A stretch of DNA of 12,380 nucleotides. Source: Candidatus Fermentithermobacillaceae bacterium UBA3951 (GTDB taxonomy: Bacteria; Bacillota; Sulfobacillia; Fermentithermobacillales; Fermentithermobacillaceae). Shown piece by piece: positions 1-5,715 of this stretch; position 1 is the first letter of the stretch; each line of letters begins with the position of its first letter. The DNA is taken from positions 14,990 through 27,369 of the forward strand of contig DGDN01000042.1 of NCBI GenBank assembly GCA_002385465.1, written 5' to 3'. The notes below the pieces were generated by a model that saw only the letters and a list, made by a program, of their open reading frames with translations, was not told where the DNA came from and searched no databases. The translations under genes and the position numbers were made by a program.

Positions 1-329
1 TTGTACTCGGGCGGATTGTGGCTGCCCGTAACCATGACCCCGCCCTCAATTCCGTAGTGGATGCGGGCAAAATACAAGACCGGAGTTGTGACTAAACCGA
101 TATCGGTGACGTCAATCCCCGTCTCCAAGAGGGCATCTGCCATGGCCTCTGAATATGCAAACGACGAAAGCCTGCAGTCCCTACCGACTACGGCGGCAGT
201 CACTCCGTTTCGCCTGAGAAAAGTACCGTACGCAAGTCCAATAGTCCTTACGGTGTCCTGGGTGAGATCCTCGCCCACGAGACCCCGTATGTCATACTCG
301 CGAAAAATCCGTGGATTAACCTTAGCCAT
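1..329 (-). CDS. Phosphomannomutase/phosphoglucomutase, N-terminal part (runs off left edge)
   Basis: Reading leftward from the ATG at 329-327, the protein starts MAKVNPRIFREYDIRG and continues for about 109 residues to the window edge. The FREYDIRG segment near the N-terminus, VGRD near residue 48 and the active-site loop TGSHNPPEY at residues 101-109 are hallmarks of the alpha-D-phosphohexomutase superfamily. Ser103 is the serine that carries the phosphate. These enzymes interconvert hexose 6- and 1-phosphates in the cytoplasm to supply sugar nucleotides for cell-wall or polysaccharide synthesis. The AlgC/ManB type (PMM/PGM) fits better than GlmM because of the FREYDIRG N-terminus, but the substrate-determining domain 3 lies outside the window. 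A GGGAGGG purine tract about 10 nt upstream supports the start. Only domain 1 is visible; the gene is cut by the window edge, not visibly broken. Confidence 0.93.
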   Translation of the reverse strand, partial: MAKVNPRIFREYDIRGLVGEDLTQDTVRTIGLAYGTFLRRNGVTAAVVGRDCRLSSFAYSEAMADALLETGIDVTDIGLVTTPVLYFARIHYGIEGGVMVTGSHNPPEY

Positions 330-443
330 GGACCGTCCCTCCCTGAACCTAGATTCTACCCTGGATGATCGTTTCCTCCACTCCGATTACCGTTACCACA
401 GCCTGGGCACAATTATGGCAGTGAGAAAAAGGGGGTGACCATA

Positions 444-686
444 GTGACCGACGTGAAATGCAAAGTGAGCTCGTGCCATTACTGGGGGCACGGTGATATC
501 TGCGAGGCCGATAGTATCTTGGTAGATTACAACAAGGACCATTCTTTCCGGATGGAAATAGGCTCCCTGGACACAGGCCAGGGTGCGGGCAGGTCTTCTG
601 CCACAACGGGCAGCGAGAAGGCAACGAAGTCAGAGGAAACTCTATGTAAGACCTTTCGCCCTAAGGAAAACCAACCCAGGCACTAG
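444..686 (+). CDS. DUF1540 domain-containing small cysteine protein
   Basis: An 80-residue protein. The N-terminus reads V-x-C-x3-C-x8-C-x-A-D (Cys5, Cys9 and Cys18), followed by an I-x-V strand, and a fourth cysteine sits in TLCKTFRPK near the C-terminus. This is the DUF1540 pattern common in Bacillota. The four cysteines suggest a small metal-binding, probably zinc, fold, but no function is established and the metal is an inference. I chose the GTG at 444 because the tract AAAGGGGGTG lies 6-7 nt before it. The in-frame GTG at 435 lies inside that ribosome binding site and is unlikely to be used. The middle (residues 40-65) is Gly/Ser/Thr-rich and probably flexible. The gene stands alone, divergent from the phosphohexomutase, and is followed by a hairpin at 714-744. 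Confidence 0.85.
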   Translation: MTDVKCKVSSCHYWGHGDICEADSILVDYNKDHSFRMEIGSLDTGQGAGRSSATTGSEKATKSEETLCKTFRPKENQPRH

Positions 687-713
687 AGGAGCCAACAGGA
701 TAACCCGCAATTC

Positions 714-744
714 ATAGGGAAGAGGCGTTACCGCCTCTTCCTAT
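714..744 (+). terminator. Hairpin after the DUF1540 gene
   Basis: The left arm at 714-727 and right arm at 732-744 pair over 13 bp with one bulged G and a 4-nt loop (TTAC). The stem core is AAGAGGCG/CGCCTCTT. The downstream tract (CATTTCATTATATT) is only moderately T-rich. It lies 27 nt after the DUF1540 stop, so a Rho-independent terminator is the simplest reading. Confidence 0.75.
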
Positions 745-813
745 CATTTCATTATATTAAGACGCAAGAATTTGACCTTTGATGCGAAAATTATGCAGTC
801 TCCCGGACAGCCA

Positions 814-860
814 AGACGCTGGTGAGTAGACCTGCTCTTCACCCGTTTCCCAGCGAGTCT
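814..860 (+). other. Possible structured 5' leader of the membrane-protein operon
   Basis: The interval 687-946 has no gene. Besides the terminator at 714-744 it holds two mutually exclusive pairings. One is AGAC-GCTGG (814-822) with CCAGC-GA-GTCT (850-860). The other is GGTGA (821-825) with TCACC (839-843), which reuses the two G's of the first. A T/C-rich run follows (CATTTTCTCAATTCTTT). That layout resembles an attenuator or a small leader RNA, but I see no match to a known riboswitch and no convincing -35/-10 pair, so this is weakly supported. Confidence 0.3.
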
Positions 861-930
861 CATTTTCTCAATTCTTTCCCCGTTGCAGGATTTGGCCATT
901 ATGCAGCGAATTTGTTCTAGGAATGCCGAA

Positions 931-940
931 GAAGGAGGTG
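931..940 (+). promoter_or_regulatory. Strong ribosome binding site that fixes the start of the DUF6754 gene
   Basis: GAAGGAGGTG is a near-perfect anti-16S match, 6 nt upstream of the ATG at 947. It overlaps the upstream in-frame ATG at 923, which is therefore not the real start. Confidence 0.85.
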
Positions 941-946
941 AAAGTA

Positions 947-1717
947 ATGAGCATATTTACTCAGGGTCGGATATTCGATTTGGTTACCCTTCTCGTCGTC
1001 ACCGGTCTCATGGGTCTCTACATGCACCGTGCTCGTTCTGGTATGAAGGTCAAGATCCGTCCCATCGCGGGCTTCGCCGCCATTGACGAGGCCATAGGCA
1101 GGGCGGCCGAAATGGGCAAGCCAGTTCACTTCACGCCCGGCTTTGGAGGACTGGTCGCCGCGACCTTCGCAGGACTCGAGGTGCTGGGTTATGTAGCGAG
1201 GCTGACTGCCCAGTACGACGTCCGCTTAGTCGTGACCGTCTCTCAGGCAGAAACCTTCGCCGTCACCGAGCAGGTGATGAGGCAGGCATACCTGGAGGCC
1301 GGCAAGCCGGAGGCTTTCAGGCCCGAAGACTGCCGGTTCATCTCCACCGACCAGTGGGCTTATGCCAGCGGTGTCATCGGTGTCTTGTACAGGGAAAAGG
1401 TTGCGTCCAACATCATGATCGGTCAGTTCGCTGCCGAGGCGCTCATCCTGGCTGAGGCCGGGAACACCGTTGGGGCGATTCAGATCGCAGGGACCACCAA
1501 CGCTTACCAGATCCCGTTCTTCGTGGTGGCGTGCGACTACGTCATCCTCGGTGAGGAGATGTTCGCAGCAGGCGCCCACTTTACCAACAATGTGGTCCAC
1601 CTAGGCAGCCTCCGCGCGGAAGACCTGGTCAAGGCAGCTTGCATTGCCATCATGGCCATCGGCGCGGTGCTCACCACTGCAGGCGCGAATTTCCTAACTA
1701 CCATAATGGGCAAGTAA
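947..1717 (+). CDS. DUF6754-like membrane-anchored protein (membrane cassette gene 1)
   Basis: A 256-residue protein of unknown function. A hydrophobic segment at residues 11-26 is followed by a strongly basic stretch (HRAR...MKVKIR), then a globular alpha/beta domain (about 35-225) and a second hydrophobic segment (about 229-252). By the positive-inside rule the N-terminus is outside and the globular domain cytoplasmic. Recognisable stretches are PVHFTPGFGG (59-68), GYVARL (81-86), KPEAFRPED (120-128), AIQIAGTT (177-184) and YVILGEEMFAAGA (198-210), which I recall from the DUF6754 family of Bacillota and related bacteria. No catalytic motif is evident; the alternating strand/helix pattern suggests a Rossmann-like fold (inference). 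It is the first gene of a four-gene operon: the next ribosome binding site starts at its stop codon, and the next start is 13 nt beyond. The family call rests on memory, not on a search. Confidence 0.8.
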   Translation: MSIFTQGRIFDLVTLLVVTGLMGLYMHRARSGMKVKIRPIAGFAAIDEAIGRAAEMGKPVHFTPGFGGLVAATFAGLEVLGYVARLTAQYDVRLVVTVSQAETFAVTEQVMRQAYLEAGKPEAFRPEDCRFISTDQWAYASGVIGVLYREKVASNIMIGQFAAEALILAEAGNTVGAIQIAGTTNAYQIPFFVVACDYVILGEEMFAAGAHFTNNVVHLGSLRAEDLVKAACIAIMAIGAVLTTAGANFLTTIMGK

Positions 1718-1730
1718 GGAGGTGAAGAGC

Positions 1731-2351
1731 ATGTTCTTGAGAAAGACAGTCCCAACAATCATCGCAGGCGTATGCGGCGTGGTCGTCGTAGTGGCGTACT
1801 TCTTTGAGATTGCGCCCATAAAGGACCTGGCGAGCCACATCCTGAAGTGGCAGTCGGTAATCGCCGTATTCGCCCTCGGTTTGGGCGGCGTGAACATCAT
1901 AAGGCTCCACACGAAGAACCTCCAGCGAGATCCTAAGAACTTCTACAGTCTGGCGCTTCTTGTCACTTTCGTCATAACTATCGTGGTCGGCCTTGCGATG
2001 GGCCAGACGTCCGCCGCGTACACGTTCATTTTCGACTATATCAACGTTCCGACGGGAAGCGCGATCTTCTCTCTTCTGGCGTTCTACATCGGAACCGCCG
2101 CGTACAGGGCATTCCGTGCGAAGAACGCCGAGGCCGCGATCCTTCTCATCACGGGTTGCATCGTCATGCTGGGGCGTGTGCCTATAGGCGCCAAGATCCT
2201 GCCCTTCACCGCCCCCGCTACCGACTGGATCATGTCAGTCCTTAACGTAGGCGGCCAGAGAGGCGTTATGATCGCAGGCGCCATCGGATTCATCGCAGTA
2301 TCTCTCAGGATTATCGTAGGACTTGAGCGCCGCGCCTACGGCGGCGAGTAA
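1731..2351 (+). CDS. Six-TM integral membrane protein of unknown function (membrane cassette gene 2)
   Basis: A 206-residue hydrophobic protein. Likely membrane segments lie at about 7-24, 42-58, 73-91, 108-126, 134-149 and 178-196. Basic residues fall in the N-terminus (FLRK), the loop after TM2 (RLHTKNLQR), the loop after TM4 (AYRAFRAK) and the C-terminus (LERRAYGGE). This predicts six helices with both ends in the cytoplasm. I do not recognise a family. The start is the ATG at 1731, 5 nt after a perfect AGGAGGTGA; the in-frame GTG at 1722 lies inside that site. It is sandwiched between the DUF6754-like gene and the two-TM protein, so it is probably a membrane partner of both. Confidence 0.8.
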   Translation: MFLRKTVPTIIAGVCGVVVVVAYFFEIAPIKDLASHILKWQSVIAVFALGLGGVNIIRLHTKNLQRDPKNFYSLALLVTFVITIVVGLAMGQTSAAYTFIFDYINVPTGSAIFSLLAFYIGTAAYRAFRAKNAEAAILLITGCIVMLGRVPIGAKILPFTAPATDWIMSVLNVGGQRGVMIAGAIGFIAVSLRIIVGLERRAYGGE

Positions 2352-2365
2352 GGGAGGGGAGATAG

Positions 2366-3205
2366 ATGGACATTCTCGAGAAACTGCAAAACATCGATAA
2401 GCGCGTGTTCTATCTCCTCATGGCCCTGGCCATCGCGATCCCGACCATAAGTCCTTTGGGCCTGGGGGTCGATGTCACCCCCGCAGTTCAAAGGACATTC
2501 GACTTCGTGGCAAGCTTGCCCGACGGAGGACGGGCCGTGATCGGCTTTGACTACGAGCCTGGAGACGAGATAGACCTGAACCCGCAGGCCAAGGCGATCC
2601 TGCACCAGCTCGGGGCCAAGAAGATAAAGGTCGTGGCGATCGCTTCTTTCCCGGCAGGTGCCATGTTCGCCGAGCAGTGCCTCGCGATATTGGAAGAGTA
2701 CGGATACGAGTACGGTAAGGATTACGTCAACCTCGGCCACTACGCAGGTGGCGAAGCCACCCTGGCAGCCTTCGCCAATAACCCCACGGCCATCTTCGCG
2801 AAGGACTGGCGCGGGAATGACACGTCATCCCTCCCCATCATGCAAGAGGTAAAGAGCATGAAGGACTTCACGATGGCGATGACGCTTAACGACGGTCCCA
2901 CCGGCGGAACAGGAACCCACGAATGGGTCCGTCAGGCAGTGATGGCCCACAACGTGCCGCTAATCATGGGCGTCACCGGAGTTCTTGCCGCCTCCAACGA
3001 AACCTACGTCCAGTCCGGCCAGTGCAAGGGAATTCTGGCAGGGCTCAGGGCGGCCGCGGAGTACGAGCAACTGGTGAACAAGCTGGCCGAAGGCACGGTC
3101 GGTATGGATGCGCAGTCCATGGCCCACCTGCTCATTGTTATCTTCGTAGTCCTGGGGAACGCGGCCATGTTCCTTTCAAAGAGAGCTAAAGGAGGTGCCG
3201 CGTAA
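2366..3205 (+). CDS. Two-TM protein with large globular domain, unknown function (membrane cassette gene 3)
   Basis: A 279-residue protein. A hydrophobic segment at about 15-32 is preceded by K-rich sequence (EKLQNIDKR). A globular domain follows (about 37-248), then a second hydrophobic segment (253-270) ending in SKRAKGGAA. The charge pattern puts both ends in the cytoplasm and the globular domain outside the membrane, the reverse of cassette gene 1. The domain alternates strands and helices (RAVIGFDYEPGDE at 56-68, KIKVVAIASFPAG at 86-98, HNVPLIMGVTGVLAAS at 195-210) and contains conserved-looking NDGPTGGTGTHEW (175-187), possibly a ligand loop. No family recognised with confidence. The ribosome binding site GGGAGGGGAG precedes the ATG. 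The stop overlaps the next start by one base (TAATG), implying translational coupling. Confidence 0.8.
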   Translation: MDILEKLQNIDKRVFYLLMALAIAIPTISPLGLGVDVTPAVQRTFDFVASLPDGGRAVIGFDYEPGDEIDLNPQAKAILHQLGAKKIKVVAIASFPAGAMFAEQCLAILEEYGYEYGKDYVNLGHYAGGEATLAAFANNPTAIFAKDWRGNDTSSLPIMQEVKSMKDFTMAMTLNDGPTGGTGTHEWVRQAVMAHNVPLIMGVTGVLAASNETYVQSGQCKGILAGLRAAAEYEQLVNKLAEGTVGMDAQSMAHLLIVIFVVLGNAAMFLSKRAKGGAA

Positions 3206-3801
3206 TGAACATCTCCACTAACGTCGGGGTCTGGATAGGAGCCATAGCGGCACTCGGCATCTATTCGGTCCTCATAAAGGATAACCCCTTCTACCGGCTG
3301 GTCGAACACATTTTCGTCGGCGCCTCCGCCGGTATAGCGATCGTAACGGGTGTCCAGACATTCAAGAGCCAGGCGTGGTCGCCCCTCACGGGCGGGCAGT
3401 GGGTGCTCATATTCCCCATGCTGCTCGGAGTGCTGCTGTATGCCAGATATGTGCCCCAGTACTCCTACCTGAACCGCCTCCCGCTTTCGCTCATGATGGG
3501 CGCAGGCGCAGGCGTGGCCATGCGTGGAGCTGTCGAGAGCCAGATAGTCGGCCAGCTCACGGCAACCATGGTCAAGCTGACTACTCTTGATGCCTGGATT
3601 ATCTTCCTCGGGACACTGCTGTCCCTAAGCTACTTCTTCCTGACCTACAAGCTGGAAGGAGGAGCGGCTTGGGCGCCGAGACTCGGCCGCTATTTCATGA
3701 TGGCCGCCTTTGGCGCAGCTTTCGGAAACACCGTCATGGGACGTGTATCGGCAGCCATCGGCCGGTTCCAGTTCATTTTCCTGGAATGGCTCGGCATGTA
3801 G
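3205..3801 (+). CDS. Six-TM integral membrane protein of unknown function (membrane cassette gene 4)
   Basis: A 198-residue hydrophobic protein with likely membrane segments at about 7-24, 32-51, 66-80, 94-110, 131-147 and 164-183. Basic residues lie in the loops after TM1 (KDNPFYR), TM3 (ARYVPQ...NR) and TM5 (YKL...PRLGR). This predicts N- and C-termini outside, opposite in orientation to cassette gene 2. Glycine/alanine-rich helices (GAGAGVAMRGA at 99-109, AAFGAAFGN at 167-175) suggest close helix packing, as in a complex or channel. I recognise no family. Its ATG overlaps the stop of gene 3, and AAAGGAGGTG lies 7 nt upstream. It is the last gene of the cassette, 41 nt before a strong terminator. 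Confidence 0.8.
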   Translation: MNISTNVGVWIGAIAALGIYSVLIKDNPFYRLVEHIFVGASAGIAIVTGVQTFKSQAWSPLTGGQWVLIFPMLLGVLLYARYVPQYSYLNRLPLSLMMGAGAGVAMRGAVESQIVGQLTATMVKLTTLDAWIIFLGTLLSLSYFFLTYKLEGGAAWAPRLGRYFMMAAFGAAFGNTVMGRVSAAIGRFQFIFLEWLGM

Positions 3802-3842
3802 GTAGCCTCGCGATAGGGGCGATAGACAACGAACTGAGAAAC

Positions 3843-3876
3843 AAGAGGGACCGTCTTCCGGTCCCTCTTATCTTTT
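3843..3876 (+). terminator. Strong intrinsic terminator, probably bidirectional
   Basis: A perfect 11-bp stem, AAGAGGGACCG at 3843-3853 with CGGTCCCTCTT at 3859-3869, a 5-nt loop (TCTTC), then ATCTTTT. It ends the four-gene membrane operon on the plus strand. On the minus strand the same hairpin lies 29 nt past the coaX stop and is followed by GTTTCT, so it can also end the opposing coaX transcript, more weakly. Confidence 0.9.
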
Positions 3877-3897
3877 GTTGCGGCATATTGAAAAGGC

Positions 3898-4686
3898 TTA
3901 AGAATCGCCGGGATTTGAAGGCCTGTTCATCTGGTGTATAAGGCGCAACCCATCCAGCGCCAAGAAAGGATCGACAACCTTTATCGACTCGGATTCCTGA
4001 GAGACCATTTCCGCGAAATCGCCGGTAGCAACGACGTAGGGCTCGGCTTTCATTTCTACGGTAAGGCGCTTCACCAAGCTGTCCACCATTCCCGCAAACC
4101 CGTAGACCATGCCCGACTGCATGCTTTCGGCGCTTGTCTTCCCGATGGCCCGGGGCGGTTTTGAAAGTTCGATCCTAGGAAGCCTGGCCGCCTTTTCGAA
4201 GAGCGCTTCCAGAGACGTCTGGATCCCCGGGGAGATGATGCCGCCGAGATACTCGCCTTTGGATGAAATGGCGTCGAAAGTGGTGGCGGTACCGAAATCG
4301 ATGACAACGAGAGGCGCCCCGTACTTCTTCAAGGCTGCCACGGCATGGGCTATGCGGTCGGGCCCTACTTCCTTTGGGTTTTCATACTTGATGTTGATAC
4401 CCGTCTTAACACCCGGTCCCACGATGAGAGGCTCAAGCCCCAAGTACTTGGAGATCGTCTTCTCCAACACCGGAGTGACGGGAGGTACGACGCAAGCCAG
4501 CACGGCGCCGTCAATCTCCTTGAGGCTCACACCTCTTTCTCGGAGCAAAGACATTAGGAGCATGCCGTATTCGTCTTCAGTCTTGTTCCTTCCGGTCGAT
4601 ATACGCCAGTTGTGGACCATGGTGTCGCCGGAATACACACCGATGGCAACCTTCGTGTTGCCGACGTCGATGGCAAGAAGCAACAT
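3898..4686 (-). CDS. coaX: Type III pantothenate kinase CoaX
   Basis: A 262-residue cytoplasmic enzyme that phosphorylates pantothenate to 4'-phosphopantothenate, the first step of coenzyme A synthesis; the family is ATP-dependent and feedback-insensitive. It belongs to the ASKHA fold. The phosphate-1 loop DVGNTK is at residues 7-12, GPDR at 108-111 (Asp110 as the expected catalytic base), the phosphate-2 loop DFGTATT at 130-136, and GGIISPGI at 148-155, all intact. Length is typical for the family. The ATG at 4686 is chosen because the purine tract GGAAGGGGG ends 6 nt before it; the in-frame GTG at 4692 is too close to that tract. It lies 32 nt downstream of the ECF S gene on the same strand, so the two are probably co-transcribed, coupling vitamin uptake to its phosphorylation. 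Confidence 0.97.
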   Translation of the reverse strand: MLLLAIDVGNTKVAIGVYSGDTMVHNWRISTGRNKTEDEYGMLLMSLLRERGVSLKEIDGAVLACVVPPVTPVLEKTISKYLGLEPLIVGPGVKTGINIKYENPKEVGPDRIAHAVAALKKYGAPLVVIDFGTATTFDAISSKGEYLGGIISPGIQTSLEALFEKAARLPRIELSKPPRAIGKTSAESMQSGMVYGFAGMVDSLVKRLTVEMKAEPYVVATGDFAEMVSQESESIKVVDPFLALDGLRLIHQMNRPSNPGDS

Positions 4687-4718
4687 GCCCACCCCCTTCC
4701 GGCTCTAGAGGGCCCTAT

Positions 4719-5459
4719 CTAGCCCTCCACAAACCTGGCTACCGCACGGTACACGAGCCCTGTCAAGACTATAGCCACAACCGCCTCGGGGATCCCGTTC
4801 ACGACGCCCACGGTCAGGGCAACTTGCCCGGGCAGAAAACCGAACGCCACAATGAGGCCGAGCACAAGCACCGTGTTAGTGAGGCTCCCGGCAGCAGCCG
4901 CCAGAGCGGGCCCGTGGCCGAAACGCTCTTCTATCCTGTACACAACGAACCCTGCAACGACCGCCAGGAGAAACGCGATAACTATGCGAAGTGGGCCGCT
5001 CCCAAGGACGTTTCCGGTACCGCTCATCTCAACCAGGTAAGTGGTAAGCGCCGGGACCATGGTGTACCCCGTGTAACCCACGAGGATGCCCGAAACGACG
5101 ACGAGCACGCTCCGGCCCGTCTTCCCCCTGACAAGCTTGAACACGTAGTAGGCAACCACGCCGATAAGGATGCGGGGGACCACGGCTATGAGGGGATTAG
5201 AGAAGATAAGTTTATCAAGCGGGTTCACCGAGGTCTGCGCCTGGTACATGCTGAAGCCGCCGAACATGGCGCCTACTATGCCGCCTATAATCGGCCCCTG
5301 CAAGACTCCGGCGATTATGGTGGGTATGTGCATGATAGTGATGGAGATGGGTGGGATCTGGATGAAGCCCATCGGGGTTGAGCCGAGGACAACGGTCACT
5401 GCCCCCAGAACTCCTGCAAAAGCGATCTGCCGTGTGGAAAAAAGCGCCCTATTACGCAA
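4719..5459 (-). CDS. ECF transporter S component (substrate-binding membrane subunit), probably for pantothenate
   Basis: A 246-residue hydrophobic protein of the ECF_trnsprt type. Typical features are IPPISITIMHIP (35-46), the glycine-rich helix GPIIGGIVGAMFGGFS (55-70), NPLIAVVPRILIG (88-100) and SLTNTVLVLG (192-201). At least six membrane segments are visible. Such subunits bind a vitamin or other micronutrient and work with a shared EcfT-EcfA-EcfA' energising module, not encoded in this window. The substrate is inferred from the neighbour: coaX follows on the same strand, so pantothenate (a PanT-like role) is most likely, though substrates differ among close relatives. The start is the TTG at 5459, with GGAGGT 9 nt upstream; no ATG or GTG fits better. 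A promoter and long folded leader precede it. Confidence 0.9.
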   Translation of the reverse strand: MRNRALFSTRQIAFAGVLGAVTVVLGSTPMGFIQIPPISITIMHIPTIIAGVLQGPIIGGIVGAMFGGFSMYQAQTSVNPLDKLIFSNPLIAVVPRILIGVVAYYVFKLVRGKTGRSVLVVVSGILVGYTGYTMVPALTTYLVEMSGTGNVLGSGPLRIVIAFLLAVVAGFVVYRIEERFGHGPALAAAAGSLTNTVLVLGLIVAFGFLPGQVALTVGVVNGIPEAVVAIVLTGLVYRAVARFVEG

Positions 5460-5478
5460 GGTCCAAATACCTCCGTTC

Positions 5479-5501
5479 CGGCTCCTCTCCTAAGGATGCC
5501 G
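5479..5501 (-). promoter_or_regulatory. Hairpin just upstream of the ECF S ribosome binding site
   Basis: On the minus strand CGGC-A-TCCT pairs with AGGA-GCCG (8 bp, one bulged A, 6-nt loop TAGGAG). It ends 4 nt before the GGAGGT site of the ECF S gene. It has no T tract, so if it matters it would act on translation or as part of the leader fold rather than as a terminator. Confidence 0.4.
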
Positions 5502-5532
5502 TTCGTTTTGTCTTGTTGCTTGCACATGTTCT

Positions 5533-5628
5533 GACCTAGACCACGGCGGGCAGGACACTCTTGAGTCCGGCGGGCTCTTCACCCTACCTGCTCTCCCCTA
5601 CACCCGGCACTTAGAGTTGGCCTAGGTC
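5533..5628 (-). promoter_or_regulatory. Candidate structured leader RNA (riboswitch-like) upstream of ECF S-coaX
   Basis: On the minus strand GACCTAGGCCA (5628-5618) pairs with TGGTCTAGGTC (5543-5533) over 11 bp with one G-U, closing a 74-nt interior. The interior offers more pairings, for example GCAGG with CCTGC, GGAC with GTCC and GGG with CCC, so a multi-branch junction is possible. The closing stem begins only a few nucleotides after the predicted transcription start, as expected for an aptamer P1. I compared it by memory with TPP, FMN, cobalamin, SAM, THF, glycine, c-di-GMP, guanidine and Moco consensus elements and found no match. A T-box is unlikely (no GGTGG antiterminator motif). 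The fold is inferred by eye. Confidence 0.45.
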
Positions 5629-5637
5629 TCCCGGAGT

Positions 5638-5643
5638 ATTATA
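5638..5643 (-). promoter_or_regulatory. Promoter -10 box for the ECF S-coaX operon
   Basis: A perfect TATAAT on the minus strand. The -35 is poor: GTTACA at a 19-nt spacing, 4 of 6 matches. Transcription would start near 5630-5632, right at the foot of the leader's closing stem. The -35 region lies inside the upstream fhs terminator hairpin. Confidence 0.6.
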
Positions 5644-5650
5644 TCGCAAA

Positions 5651-5680
5651 GCCGCCGGGCACTGTAACGTACCCGGCGGC
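5651..5680 (-). terminator. Terminator hairpin after fhs
   Basis: GCCGCCGGG (5651-5659) and CCCGGCGGC (5672-5680) form a perfect 9-bp GC stem with a 12-nt loop. On the minus strand it lies 35 nt past the fhs stop and is followed by TTTGCGATATAAT, a weak T tract. Some read-through into the ECF S operon is conceivable. Confidence 0.7.
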
Positions 5681-5715
5681 ATGTTGACACCTTGAATTCC
5701 CAAGGACCGGTCCGC

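Noticed and set aside
412..417. CATAAT on the minus strand as the -10 for the phosphohexomutase gene
   Set aside because: It matches 5 of 6 bases, but the region 17 nt upstream (GTCACC) is not a usable -35; too weak to list.
61..438. Open frame of 125 codons on the plus strand
   Set aside because: It lies antisense to the phosphohexomutase over most of its length, has no ribosome binding site, and shows no protein-like pattern.
790..906. Repeated ATTATGCAG at 790-798 and 898-906
   Set aside because: Nine bases twice, 108 nt apart, without further similarity around them; probably chance, though an operator cannot be excluded.
923..946. Upstream ATG (MPKKEVKV) as start of the DUF6754-like gene
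   Set aside because: These codons encode the ribosome binding site GAAGGAGGTG itself and have no such site of their own; the ATG at 947 is correctly spaced.
4109..4708. Open frame of 199 codons on the plus strand
   Set aside because: It is antisense to coaX, whose motifs are complete; the frame is a by-product of GC-rich codon use.
5684..5689. TTGACA on the plus strand as a promoter
   Set aside because: There is no -10 at 16-18 nt, and it would only drive antisense RNA into fhs.
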